Origin: Amycolatopsis pittospori
Lineage (GTDB): Bacteria; Actinomycetota; Actinomycetes; Mycobacteriales; Pseudonocardiaceae
Reading direction: 5' to 3'
Assembly (NCBI RefSeq): GCF_013870525.1
Contig: NZ_JACBXD010000033.1
Coordinates: forward strand, 1-64,000
DNA: 64,000 nucleotides
The notes under the pieces are model-generated. The model saw only the letters and a list, made by a program, of their open reading frames with translations, made no database searches and was not told where the DNA came from. The position numbers and the translations under genes are program-made. This document shows, in pieces, positions 24,197 through 31,801 of this stretch. The first letter of the stretch is position 1; each line of letters starts with the position of its first letter.

Positions 24197-25815
24197 TTCC
24201 GCGTCCAGCGCGCCAGGGAGTACCACGGACCCCAGGCCACGCCGTGCGCGTGCGGCTCCAACGCGGTGGCCCCCGGGTGCCATCCGTTGTCCCGGATCAC
24301 GTAGACGTGGTTCTCCGAGACGAGCGCGAGCATACCCGGCGCGGCGTGGTAGGCGGCCTGGAAGTCCCGGTACAGCTTCGCCCGCTTGGCCGGATCCCGT
24401 TCGACACGGGCCTCTTCCAGCGCCTTGTCGACGGCGGGATTCACGTAGTCCGAGGCGTTGTCCCACTTCGAGCCGACCCCCGCGGCCGCGTACCGCGAGT
24501 GGAACTTCGGGTACAGCTGGGTGTCCACTGTGTACGGTTGTCCGCCCCCGCCGAGCAGGAACGCCGTGGTGGAAAGGTAGTGCGGCGTCATGGTCGACTT
24601 CTCCACCGCCACCGGCTTCATCTCGATGCCGATCTTCTTGGCGTCGGAGACGCTGGCCATCGTGAGATCGCGGCGCAGTGTCTCGGTCGGGTAGTAGGCG
24701 ACGTCGAACCGCGCCCGGCGGCCGTCCTTCACACGGACGCCATCGGCGCCGGTGCGCCATCCGGCGTCGTCGAGGACCTTCCGCGCGCGGTCCGCGTCGA
24801 AAGTGAAGTCCTGCGCGGGATCGTAGGCGTCGCCGAACAGCGGGGTGACCAGGGTCGAGACCGGAGTGCCTTCGCCTTGGAGGATGTCGCGCACCATCGC
24901 GCCGCGGTCGACACCGAGGTTCAGGGCGAGCCGGACGGCGGCGTCACCGGCCACCGGATCGCCGCTGGGAAGCGTGATGCCGAGCCAGTCGTTGGCCTTG
25001 CTCACCACCGTGCGGTAACCGTCCTTCGAGACGGCACGTGCCAGCGCCGGGGACAGCCGGGTGCCGTCCGCACCGCCCGCGAGCTGAGCCGCACGCGCCT
25101 TCTCGTCGTCGGTTCGCCGCACGACGAAGGTCTTCACCTGCGGTTTGGCACCCCAGTACCCGTCGCGCGCGGTGAGGACGACCTGATCGGGCCGCAGTTC
25201 CGTCAGCGCGTAAGGCCCCGTCCCGACGGGGTGGTCCCCCAGCGTCGACTTGTCCGCCGGTCCGGGGGTGGCCAGCGCCTCCGAGGGCGCGATCGCCAGG
25301 AACAGCCGGTGCGGCACGTCGCCGTAAGCGCCGTTCAGCAGGAAATCGACGGTGTCCGGGCCGGCCACCTTCGCGGTGCGCAGGAAGTCGAAGTTCGCCG
25401 CGATCGGTGACGCGAACTTCGGATCGACGACGGCGTTGTACGTCGCGGCGACGTCCTCGGGCCCGAAGGACGTCCCGTCCGAGAAGGTGACACCCTTCCT
25501 GGTCCGCACCCGCCAGTGGGTGAGATCGCCGTCGACAGGCTCGGGCGCCCCCTCCGCGAGCACCGGTACCGCGTCCGGAATCCGGTCGTCCTGCCCTTCC
25601 GCGACGCGGTACAGGCTCTCGTAGATCTTCGATTCGCCGTTGCCGCCGTGTCCGGTCAAGGGATTGAACCGGCCGAGTTCTTCGGCGTCGATCACGACGA
25701 ACCTGTCCGGTGCACCCCCTGAAGTCGCTGGTGCGCCACAGCCCACGAGAACGGCGGCGGAGAGGGTGGTGAGCGAAACGGTGAGCAGGCGCGAAGGCCG
25801 ACGATGGAAAAGCAC
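24193..25815 (-). CDS. ABC transporter substrate-binding lipoprotein (family 5, NikA/CntA-like)
   Basis: 540 residues. The signal peptide ends in the lipobox LVGC (Cys26), so the mature protein is a membrane-anchored receptor. The body is a family 5 extracellular solute-binding protein: WRVRTRKGVTFSDGTSFGPEDVAATYNAV, VGTGPYAL, VLTARDGYWG and VRLALNLGVDRGAMV are all diagnostic. Relatives bind peptides, nickel or metal-opine complexes (NikA, CntA). As first gene of an operon with metallophore-like enzymes, it probably captures the returning metal complex. The GTG start at 25815 lies only nine bases from a Zur/Fur-like operator and has no ribosome site, suggesting a leaderless or nearly leaderless mRNA. 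Confidence 0.9.
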   Translation of the reverse strand: MLFHRRPSRLLTVSLTTLSAAVLVGCGAPATSGGAPDRFVVIDAEELGRFNPLTGHGGNGESKIYESLYRVAEGQDDRIPDAVPVLAEGAPEPVDGDLTHWRVRTRKGVTFSDGTSFGPEDVAATYNAVVDPKFASPIAANFDFLRTAKVAGPDTVDFLLNGAYGDVPHRLFLAIAPSEALATPGPADKSTLGDHPVGTGPYALTELRPDQVVLTARDGYWGAKPQVKTFVVRRTDDEKARAAQLAGGADGTRLSPALARAVSKDGYRTVVSKANDWLGITLPSGDPVAGDAAVRLALNLGVDRGAMVRDILQGEGTPVSTLVTPLFGDAYDPAQDFTFDADRARKVLDDAGWRTGADGVRVKDGRRARFDVAYYPTETLRRDLTMASVSDAKKIGIEMKPVAVEKSTMTPHYLSTTAFLLGGGGQPYTVDTQLYPKFHSRYAAAGVGSKWDNASDYVNPAVDKALEEARVERDPAKRAKLYRDFQAAYHAAPGMLALVSENHVYVIRDNGWHPGATALEPHAHGVAWGPWYSLARWTRK

Positions 25816-25823
25816 GGCCGCAG

Positions 25824-25854
25824 CTTAATGAAAATGATAGTCTTTATCATTAAG
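25824..25854. promoter_or_regulatory. Zur/Fur-like operator before the metallophore operon
   Basis: A 31-bp dyad with perfect outer arms CTTAATGA/TCATTAAG, inside which TGAAAATGAT matches the first ten bases of the actinobacterial Zur box TGAAAATGATTTTCA; an inner TGATA-N5-TATCA pair is also present. It overlaps a plausible minus-strand -10 (TATCAT) and lies nine bases before the start of the binding-protein gene. The dyad also contains the stop codon of the upstream gene. Confidence 0.65.
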
Positions 25855-26587
25855 TGTGAGCCTTGTCACGAACCGAGGTCGCCGGCCAGACGGGCAGTTC
25901 CACCTCCAGCCCCATGACCCGGGCGGTCAGCCGGCGGCGCGGCCATCTGCCCGCGGTGCCGACGTCGGCCAGATCGCCGATGAACACCTTGCGCTGCAAC
26001 GACGTCATCGAGCGCCACCCCATCCTGAACATCGGCCGGACCGGCGCGACGAACTCCCTGACGGGTTCGTGCACCCCGGCGACCCGAGCCGGATAGTCGT
26101 GGACCGGCAGGTAGATCAGGTCCAGGTCGATCAGCGGTTCGGCGCCGCCCGTCCGGTGATGACAGCGCGCGAGGATCCGGGCGATCTCGTCCAAGGCGAG
26201 CCGCACCGTGCCGAGCATCTGATGCTGCCACCGGCCGAGGAACGGCGCGTTCAGCGACTGTGCCGCCACCTCCTCGGGCATCACGATCAGCGCCCGGACC
26301 GCGGTTCCGGGAAGTTCCACGCGCAGCCGCGCCCACTGACCACCGGCGTCGACGAGGAAACGCGGCAGGGGCCCGGCGTCGTCCAACCGGACTCGGATCC
26401 GTTCCTGCACTTGAGCGAACGGATGGTCAAGCGGCTCGGCGCCGTTGTTTCGTCCGCCGGGCAGCACGAGCACGAACTCCAGGTCGTCGCCGGTCAGCCT
26501 CAACCGCACGGGGAAGAGGGAGCCGACGTCGTTCGTGAGTGCCGAACCGGCGACGAGTGCCGTGGCGCTGGAACCGCCTCGGCTCAT
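25850..26587 (-). CDS. Unknown protein in the Roadblock operon
   Basis: 245 residues, soluble, with no motif I recognise. The N-terminal half is beta-rich (VRLRLTGDDLEFVLVLPGG, ARLRVELPGTAVRALIVMPEE), the middle helical (WQHQMLGTVRLALDEIARIL) and the C-terminus basic (GRWPRRRLTARVMGLEVELP). The ATG at 26587 is preceded by GGAGGAGG. It is the third gene after two Roadblock proteins on the same strand, 44 bases from the second, and probably works with them. Its stop codon lies inside the Zur/Fur-like operator. Confidence 0.65.
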   Translation of the reverse strand: MSRGGSSATALVAGSALTNDVGSLFPVRLRLTGDDLEFVLVLPGGRNNGAEPLDHPFAQVQERIRVRLDDAGPLPRFLVDAGGQWARLRVELPGTAVRALIVMPEEVAAQSLNAPFLGRWQHQMLGTVRLALDEIARILARCHHRTGGAEPLIDLDLIYLPVHDYPARVAGVHEPVREFVAPVRPMFRMGWRSMTSLQRKVFIGDLADVGTAGRWPRRRLTARVMGLEVELPVWPATSVRDKAHT

Positions 26588-26631
26588 CGCAGCCTCCTCC
26601 GATACAGCCGATCGTCACCGGGAACCGCCGG

Positions 26632-27003
26632 TCAGACCTGCAGTTCGGCCTCGATGCGCTTGAGATAGTGCCGGGCCAGCGCGAGATTCGCCTGCTCCCT
26701 GTCGAGCACCAGGTACAGGAACAAACTGCTCCTGCTACCGACCGAATCCAGCAGCCGGATGAGGTGATACTGGCGGTGCAACGTGATGAGGATGTCTTCG
26801 ATGCTGTCGTTCAGCCCGAGCGCGGAAATGACCCGGAGCTTCGATCTGACGACATCGGTATTACCCGCCGCCGCGACCTCCAGGTTGAGCCAATCACCTC
26901 CCCCGCTGGTACCGAGCGACATGCCGCTCTCGTAGTCGACCAACGCGACACCGACGGCGCCGGCGATCGACATGGACTCCTTCAGAGCCGCTTCGATGTT
27001 CAT
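26632..27003 (-). CDS. Roadblock/LC7-like protein
   Basis: 123 residues with the Roadblock fold pattern: an N-terminal helix NIEAALKESMSIAGAVGVALVDYESGMSLG, a central helix LEVAAAGNTDVVRSKLRVISALG, strands DILITLHRQYHLIRLLD and SLFLYLVLDR, and a long last helix ANLALARHYLKRIEAELQV. Such proteins dimerise and bind small Ras-like GTPases, as MglB does for MglA. I chose the ATG at 27003 with GGAG just before it over an upstream GTG with no site. Confidence 0.75.
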   Translation of the reverse strand: MNIEAALKESMSIAGAVGVALVDYESGMSLGTSGGGDWLNLEVAAAGNTDVVRSKLRVISALGLNDSIEDILITLHRQYHLIRLLDSVGSRSSLFLYLVLDREQANLALARHYLKRIEAELQV

Positions 27004-27060
27004 GGAACTCCACTTCACTTGTTGAGGGGACGACGACGCGAGTGAGGCGTCGGCGGGATT

Positions 27061-27108
27061 GGTCGTGAGTGGCGTTTCGGGTTAGAACCCGAAACGCCAC
27101 TCACGACC
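27061..27108. repeat. Perfect palindrome between two Roadblock genes
   Basis: 23-bp arms (GGTCGTGAGTGGCGTTTCGG and three more bases) with a two-base loop, lying between the first and second Roadblock genes. Half copies of the arm (GTCGTGAGTGGCGATTCG) occur near 51190 and 40270. In this position it could attenuate or terminate transcription after the first gene. Confidence 0.75.
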
Positions 27109-27135
27109 AGCGGCACCGACCAGGCCCCGTTCGCC

Positions 27136-27531
27136 TTACCTTCGTTCGTGGCCCGAAACCGCGACGGGGGCGACCAACAAGCCGATCCGCTCGATGATGG
27201 GGCGACATTCGAAAAGAAGGCGTCCGACGTTCAGGTTCTTGTCTCCCATGATGACCAGCAACGCCATCCGGCCGACGGCGTAAACGGCCATATAGCCGTC
27301 GCTGCTGAAGACCACGGTCTGGTTGAGCGTCCCCTTACCGGTCATTTCGGCCGCCTGCCGGGCGATCCCGAGGTTCGCGGCCGCGAGCGCGGAAACCTTG
27401 CCGGGGTCGATGTCCGCGGCCGCGTCGGCGATGATGGGGATCCCGTCCACCGCCGCTATCACCGTGTCGGTCACCCCGGCGATATTGTCGCGGAGATTCC
27501 GCAGCTCAGCGGCCAATGCGTCGAAATCCAC
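27136..27531 (-). CDS. Roadblock/LC7 domain protein
   Basis: 131 residues with a clear Roadblock/LC7 domain: LAAELRNLRDNIAGVTDTVIAAVDGIPIIADAA, KVSALAAANLGIARQAAEMTG, LNQTVVFSSDGYMAVYAVGRMALLVIMGD and a last helix GRLLFECRPIIERIGLLV. In actinomycetes such genes usually sit in conservons with a sensor kinase, a DUF742 protein and a GTPase; none of those is here. I prefer the GTG at 27531 (AGGAAG eight bases upstream) to a TTG 24 bases earlier. A 19-bp element shared with the lanthipeptide gene lies 78 bases upstream. Confidence 0.85.
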   Translation of the reverse strand: MDFDALAAELRNLRDNIAGVTDTVIAAVDGIPIIADAAADIDPGKVSALAAANLGIARQAAEMTGKGTLNQTVVFSSDGYMAVYAVGRMALLVIMGDKNLNVGRLLFECRPIIERIGLLVAPVAVSGHERR

Positions 27532-27608
27532 TACTCCTACTTCCTGGGTTCGCAATGGTCAGCGCTTCGGAGATCCGGCGTGAAAAGAACAGGGAACAAT
27601 TCACCGGA

Positions 27609-27627
27609 ATCGATCACCCGATCAGGT
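27609..27627 (-). promoter_or_regulatory. 19-bp upstream element, second copy
   Basis: ATCGATCACCCGATCAGGT on the + strand, identical to 1556-1574 except for one base. It lies upstream of the first Roadblock gene, in the same orientation as the first copy relative to the lanthipeptide gene, next to a possible -35 (TTGTTC, 27594-27599). Confidence 0.45.
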
Positions 27628-27800
27628 CTTCTCGACTGCGGGCGACGCTACCAGCATCACTACTTTTCGCCTATCGATGAAGAGCTACCCGCGGCAGAGT
27701 CACGCGATCGGCTCAAACACTCGCTGTCGTCATGAGAATTCGCCAGAATTCCCCGGACCGGAGCGGCTGTGGTGAAATTTCAACACTTCCCGGAAAGCCG

Positions 27801-28763
27801 TCACGATCGCGCAGGACGCGCGAGCAGTCGCTCCAGCCAGGATTCCCTCGCCGCGACACAGGCTTCGGCCACGGCCGAGGTCGGGGCGAGGTCGTAGAAG
27901 CCGTGGAAGGCGCCACCCCAGACATGTAGTTCGGCCTCTCCTCCGGCCGCCCAGATGGCGCTCGCGTACGCCACGACCTCGTCCCGGAAGACCTCGGCCG
28001 CGGCGACGTCGAGGAACGTCGGCGGCAACCCGCCGAGGTTCCTGGCGCGGGCCGGGGCCGCATACGGCGAGACGTCGGGCGTACCCCGGCGCTCTCCCAG
28101 GACCATCGTCCACGCCGTCAGGTTGCTGGTGCGGTCCCAGACACCGACACCGTCGTACTGGCGCGCGGACACGGTGTCGTTGCGGTCGTCGATCATCGGG
28201 CACTGCAACAGCTGCCCCGACAACGCGGGACCGCCGCGGTCCCGCGCCAGCAGGGTGGTGCCGGCGGCGAGGCCCCCGCCGCCGCTCCCGCCGAAGATGA
28301 CCAGCCTGTTCGCGTCGAATCCCAGCTCGTCCGCGTGCGCGGCCATCCACGCCAGACCCGCGTAGCAATCCTCCACCGGCACCGGATCCGGGAACTCGGG
28401 CGCGCGCCGGAACTCGACGGTGACCGCGACGGCGTCGTACTTCATCGCCCAGTCGATGAGCGGCCCCACCGACGCGAACCTGTCGGCCATCACCATCCCG
28501 CCGCCGTGCACGTGATAGATCCCCGGGCCGCCGCCGCGGTGATCCTCGCGTGCGATGACCGACACGGTGATCGTCGCGCCGCCGTATCCGGGGATCGTGT
28601 GATCGGTCCACGTGACGGGGCGGTCCCCGATCTGCTCCTCGATGGACGGGATCTTCAGCGCCCGGTAGTGCTCCAGCTCCTCCGCCGTCATGCCGACGGG
28701 TACCTGCCCCGCCAGCGCGGGCAGGACCGCGGCGAGTTCGGGATCGTAGACGGGCTCACTCAC
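27801..28763 (-). CDS. Alpha/beta hydrolase, hormone-sensitive-lipase-like esterase
   Basis: 320 residues of the HSL (family IV) esterase type. The oxyanion motif is YHVHGGGMVM, the nucleophile elbow FGGSGGGGLA, and the acid and base lie in the FLDVAAAEVFRDE region and GGAFHGFYD. These cytoplasmic enzymes cleave short acyl esters. The GTG at 28763 gives MSEPVYDPELAAVL, the natural N-terminus; an upstream in-frame ATG at 28811 has no better support. About 237 bases upstream of the Roadblock operon's first gene separate the two units, including the regulatory element. Confidence 0.88.
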   Translation of the reverse strand: MSEPVYDPELAAVLPALAGQVPVGMTAEELEHYRALKIPSIEEQIGDRPVTWTDHTIPGYGGATITVSVIAREDHRGGGPGIYHVHGGGMVMADRFASVGPLIDWAMKYDAVAVTVEFRRAPEFPDPVPVEDCYAGLAWMAAHADELGFDANRLVIFGGSGGGGLAAGTTLLARDRGGPALSGQLLQCPMIDDRNDTVSARQYDGVGVWDRTSNLTAWTMVLGERRGTPDVSPYAAPARARNLGGLPPTFLDVAAAEVFRDEVVAYASAIWAAGGEAELHVWGGAFHGFYDLAPTSAVAEACVAARESWLERLLARPARS

Positions 28764-28819
28764 CCGCCCGACCCTAAACGCCGCGCGCCGACAACGGATA
28801 TACGACCTCATCGGCAGCC

Positions 28820-29449
28820 TCAGTAGGCGTCGCGGATGCTGAACGTGGTGACGCAGAATTCGTCGTCGTCCTTGCGGTCCGAGATCATCGTGCCCCTGAC
28901 GGCCCGGTTCTCGACGGTCCCGGAGACGTCCGCGAGCACGAACCTGGACGTCCCGCTCGTCCTGGTGATCTCGACCCGGGAGCCCAGCGGGAGCAGGGAA
29001 TCGATCTTGTCGTCCATGAACCGTTTCTGCTGTTCGCAGGCCAAGGCGATCGCCCCCGGCTTGTCACCCCCGGCGATCTTGCCGAGGAAGTCCTTGATCA
29101 CCTGGACCCCCTTCTCCGGCGCTTGAGGCGCGGGACGTCGGGTCACGGTGACCCGCGAACGAGACGGCCTGCTGACCCTCGTGCTGCTCGTGGGGCTCGT
29201 GGTCTCGGAAGTCGGTGCGGGGCTGCTGGACGACGGGACCGGGAGCGGGATGCTCTCACCCTTGCTGAGCAGGAACCCGGGAGCGGCGAAGCCGGTGATA
29301 CAGAAGGCGACCAGGGCGACCACGCCGATCAGGATCCCGACCGCCAGGCCGGTCCTGTTCTTGTCCGGCGGCGGTGGGGTGCCCCAGCCCTGCTGAGGGT
29401 ACGGCTGCGGCTGAGGGTCGTGGTGGCCGGACGGACCTGGGTAAGTCAT
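28820..29449 (-). CDS. Membrane-anchored extracellular protein, unknown
   Basis: 209 residues: a Pro/Gln/Gly-rich cytoplasmic N-terminus (1-32), one membrane helix (about 34-60, LAVGILIGVVALVAFCITGF), a Ser/Thr/Pro-rich linker (70-105) and a small folded domain (about 110-209) with two Cys. The layout is common in Pseudonocardiaceae membrane proteins of unknown function, sometimes called DUF4878- or Lumazine-binding-like. The ATG at 29449 has GGAAGGTGA before it. Nothing nearby hints at a role. Confidence 0.65.
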   Translation of the reverse strand: MTYPGPSGHHDPQPQPYPQQGWGTPPPPDKNRTGLAVGILIGVVALVAFCITGFAAPGFLLSKGESIPLPVPSSSSPAPTSETTSPTSSTRVSRPSRSRVTVTRRPAPQAPEKGVQVIKDFLGKIAGGDKPGAIALACEQQKRFMDDKIDSLLPLGSRVEITRTSGTSRFVLADVSGTVENRAVRGTMISDRKDDDEFCVTTFSIRDAY

Positions 29450-29630
29450 CGGAGTCACCTTCCGTTCGAATGGCCTGAAACTGGTGCTCCGACGGCCATC
29501 GGAAGAGACGGGTTCCCACCTTTCGGTGATATTACGGCTACCCGGATTCCGTTCCTGAACTGGGAAAAGTGTGGTTCAGGGCGAATTTCGGACGCCTCGC
29601 CACCCCTCTGTCCTCAAAGGATTCGGCGGA

Positions 29631-29687
29631 TGTCCGTGAAGGCCTCCTTCCCTACTCTCAGGGTAGGGAAGGAGGCCTTCACGGACA
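29631..29687. repeat. Palindromic intergenic repeat (GAAGGCCTCCTTCCCTAC type)
   Basis: Perfect 25-bp arms with a 7-base loop. The inner 20 bases of each arm are the same as in the palindrome at 5005-5057, while the loop differs. It lies between the TetR gene and the next minus-strand gene. Confidence 0.8.
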
Positions 29688-29702
29688 TCGCGATCGGGGT
29701 TG

Positions 29703-29717
29703 TGACACTGAGTGCCA
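29703..29717. promoter_or_regulatory. Second TetR-type operator, downstream of the TetR gene
   Basis: TGACACTGAGTGCCA, a near-perfect 15-bp dyad, ends four bases before the TetR stop codon. Fourteen of the same bases form the centre of the operator upstream of that gene (30487-30501). Confidence 0.45.
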
Positions 29718-29720
29718 GAG

Positions 29721-30458
29721 TCAGCGTTCGGTCTTCAGTGCCGCGCTGACCTGGGCGATGACCTCCTGCAGCGGCGTGGCGGTGGTCATCACCGCTACCA
29801 CGGTCTTCTCACCGTCACCCGCGACGGCGGCACCGGACCGGAACGCGTCGACGACCAGCGCGAACGCCTCGGCCGCGCTGGCCTTGATGTCGTCCTCGCC
29901 GCCGCTGCGCAGCCAGCGCCGGAGTACGTGGTTGTTCGCCGCCGCGATCGCCGCGGCGGCGACGGCCGCCCGCAGACTCGCGACGTCGTCACCGCGATCC
30001 TCGAACCGCGCCTGCAGATACCGCGCGAGAACTCGCTGATAGCGGTCGACGGTCGCGACCTCCTTGTCCCGCAGCGCGGGAACCGTACGGGTCAGCGTGA
30101 AGCGTTTGAGCGACACATCGAGTTCGGCGGCGTAGGAATCGAGCACCAGTGCGACGGCGCCGCACGCCACCTCCACCGGCTCACGCGTCGGGGACGCGGC
30201 GTCGAAGTACTCGTTCATCTCCGCCACGATCTCGTCGTGGTTGGCGAAGAGGACGTCGTCCTTGGTGTCGAAGTAGCGGAAGAAGGTCCGGCGGCCGACA
30301 CCGGCGGCGGCCGCGATCTCGTCCACGGTGGTGGCTTCGTAGCCGTTGGCCACGAAGAGGTCCACGGCCGCGGCGGCCAGCTCACGACGTAGGCGCAGCC
30401 GTCCCGCGGGAGTCGCGCCCACCCGGGCGACCGGCGCGCGGCGCGGCGATTCCGTCAT
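29721..30458 (-). CDS. TetR family transcriptional regulator
   Basis: 245 residues. The N-terminal DNA-binding domain is evident (LAAAAVDLFVANGYEATTVDEIAAAAGVGRRTFFRYFDTKDDVLF); the C-terminal 170 residues are helical and resemble the MftR/AcrR-type ligand domain. The gene is divergent from 30566-31024, with a 25-bp dyad between them. A second copy of the dyad core lies just after its own 3' end. It probably represses itself and the divergent gene. Confidence 0.9.
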   Translation of the reverse strand: MTESPRRAPVARVGATPAGRLRLRRELAAAAVDLFVANGYEATTVDEIAAAAGVGRRTFFRYFDTKDDVLFANHDEIVAEMNEYFDAASPTREPVEVACGAVALVLDSYAAELDVSLKRFTLTRTVPALRDKEVATVDRYQRVLARYLQARFEDRGDDVASLRAAVAAAAIAAANNHVLRRWLRSGGEDDIKASAAEAFALVVDAFRSGAAVAGDGEKTVVAVMTTATPLQEVIAQVSAALKTER

Positions 30459-30481
30459 GGATCGGACGGTAGCAGCTACTT

Positions 30482-30506
30482 GCTAATGACACTGAGTGCC
30501 GTTAGC
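30482..30506. promoter_or_regulatory. TetR operator in the divergent promoter
   Basis: A 25-bp dyad with half-sites GCTAATGACACT and AGTGCCGTTAGC (10 of 12 positions symmetric) around a central G, between the divergent TetR gene and 30566-31024. The core TGACACTGAGTGCC is repeated at 29703-29717. Confidence 0.6.
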
Positions 30507-30565
30507 CTCGATCCGTGCAGTGGAGGCTCGTGTCTCCCCAACTCGCTGAGCGGAAGGCGCCGACG

Positions 30566-31024
30566 ATGTCGCTCGACCAGAAGTTGCCGCCGATCACCCT
30601 GGACCGGGCCTACGACCGGGTCGATGCCTACGGCCGGCTCTTCGGCTGGCCGGTCCGGTGGCGCGGGCCCCAGCCCTTCCTGGCACTCGAAAACGGACTC
30701 TGCGCCGTCACGATGCCCAAGCTCAGCGCGGGACCGCCACTGGCCCGTCTCGACCTGATCGGCTGCGCGGGCCCGGCCATGATGCTGCAGACACAGCGCG
30801 GCCCCCGGGTCGCCGTGCTCGCGGAGATCGACGGTCTCGTACCGCTTCGGGACGACCTGCCCAGGGACGTCGAGGTCCTCGCCTGGGGAACCTTGCTCCC
30901 ACTCCCCGCCGGGCCCCGGCGCTCCGACATCACGTCGGAATGGATCACGGCGCCCGACCCGCACCGCAGGTGGCTCCCCGGTCTCGACGCGGTCCTCTCC
31001 GGCATCGCCGACGCCGACCGCTGA
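30566..31024 (+). CDS. Unknown soluble protein, probable TetR target
   Basis: 152 residues with no recognised domain. It has an RLFGWPVRWRG segment, a stretch of strands (PFLALENGLCAVTMP, RLDLIGCAGPAMMLQ) and a Pro-rich C-terminal third; the start weakly recalls the N-terminal part of bifunctional primase-polymerase-like proteins, but the catalytic residues are not there. GGAAGG lies eight bases before the ATG at 30566; a GTG at 30515 is possible. It is divergent from a TetR gene with an operator between. Confidence 0.55.
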   Translation: MSLDQKLPPITLDRAYDRVDAYGRLFGWPVRWRGPQPFLALENGLCAVTMPKLSAGPPLARLDLIGCAGPAMMLQTQRGPRVAVLAEIDGLVPLRDDLPRDVEVLAWGTLLPLPAGPRRSDITSEWITAPDPHRRWLPGLDAVLSGIADADR

Positions 31025-31046
31025 CCGGCGGGCTCGGGCCGGTCAG
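31021..31046. terminator. Bidirectional terminator between convergent genes
   Basis: Perfect 9-bp arms (CTGACCGGC/GCCGGTCAG) overlap the stop codons of two convergent genes, so the hairpin can end both transcripts. Confidence 0.5.
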
Positions 31047-31726
31047 TCCACGATCGCGGCGATCTCCCACAACCCCAGCGACTTGTCGGCGTAGGCCCCG
31101 TTCTCCTCGGTACACCCCTCGACGAGGACCTCCAGCGGCGCCGGGAACCCGAACGGTTCCCGGCACAGGTTCAGGGGCCGCCAGTCGCCCGTCACGATGT
31201 CGACGTTCGTTTCCAGCTCCGTGAACGTCGTGGTGAGCAGGTATCGCGCGCCGCCGCGCCGAAGATTGCGCAGCGCCCGCCGGATGTCGGCGTAACTCAA
31301 GTGCACCAGGCAATCCCGGCACAGCACCAGATCGACCTCGGGCAGCGGGTCACCGGTCAGGTCGAGCACACGGAACTCGTGCACCGGATCGTCCCGGAAC
31401 CGCGCGGCGTTCATCTCGACCAGATCGGTGACGATGTCGGCCCCGATGTACCGGTCGAGATCGAGGTCGGCCTCGCTCAGCCACCCGAAATCCCCGCACG
31501 GCAGATCGAGCACCGTCCGCACGCCGAAGCGATCGAGAAGTCCCGGCAACCGCTCGCGGAGCTGCCGGGTCTGAGCCGATTCGGATCCCGGCCCGGAAAC
31601 CGATCCGGAACTCCACAGCCGCGATCGGAAGATGTAGGTGAAGCGATCCCGGTTCTCCATGCTTTCGAGCTCGTCGGCGACTCGCCGGAAGTTGAGCTGC
31701 GCGGTGGTGATCGGCCGTTCGTCCAC
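31043..31726 (-). CDS. Class I SAM-dependent methyltransferase
   Basis: 227 residues. The SAM-binding motif I is TVLDLPCGDFGWLSEADL (about residues 71-88), followed by YIGADIVTDLVEMNAARF (motif II), VDLVLCRDCLVHLSYADIRRALRNL and a Tyr-rich strand ARYLLTTTFTE. The fold is the common Rossmann methyltransferase; the substrate cannot be read from the sequence. It stands alone, convergent with the TetR-controlled gene. Confidence 0.82.
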   Translation of the reverse strand: MDERPITTAQLNFRRVADELESMENRDRFTYIFRSRLWSSGSVSGPGSESAQTRQLRERLPGLLDRFGVRTVLDLPCGDFGWLSEADLDLDRYIGADIVTDLVEMNAARFRDDPVHEFRVLDLTGDPLPEVDLVLCRDCLVHLSYADIRRALRNLRRGGARYLLTTTFTELETNVDIVTGDWRPLNLCREPFGFPAPLEVLVEGCTEENGAYADKSLGLWEIAAIVD

Positions 31727-31801
31727 ACATCCATCGTAAAGGCGGACAGGACGATCAGCCGGGCGATGACCGGCGGTTCGCCGCGACGGTGGATCGCAGT
31801 G

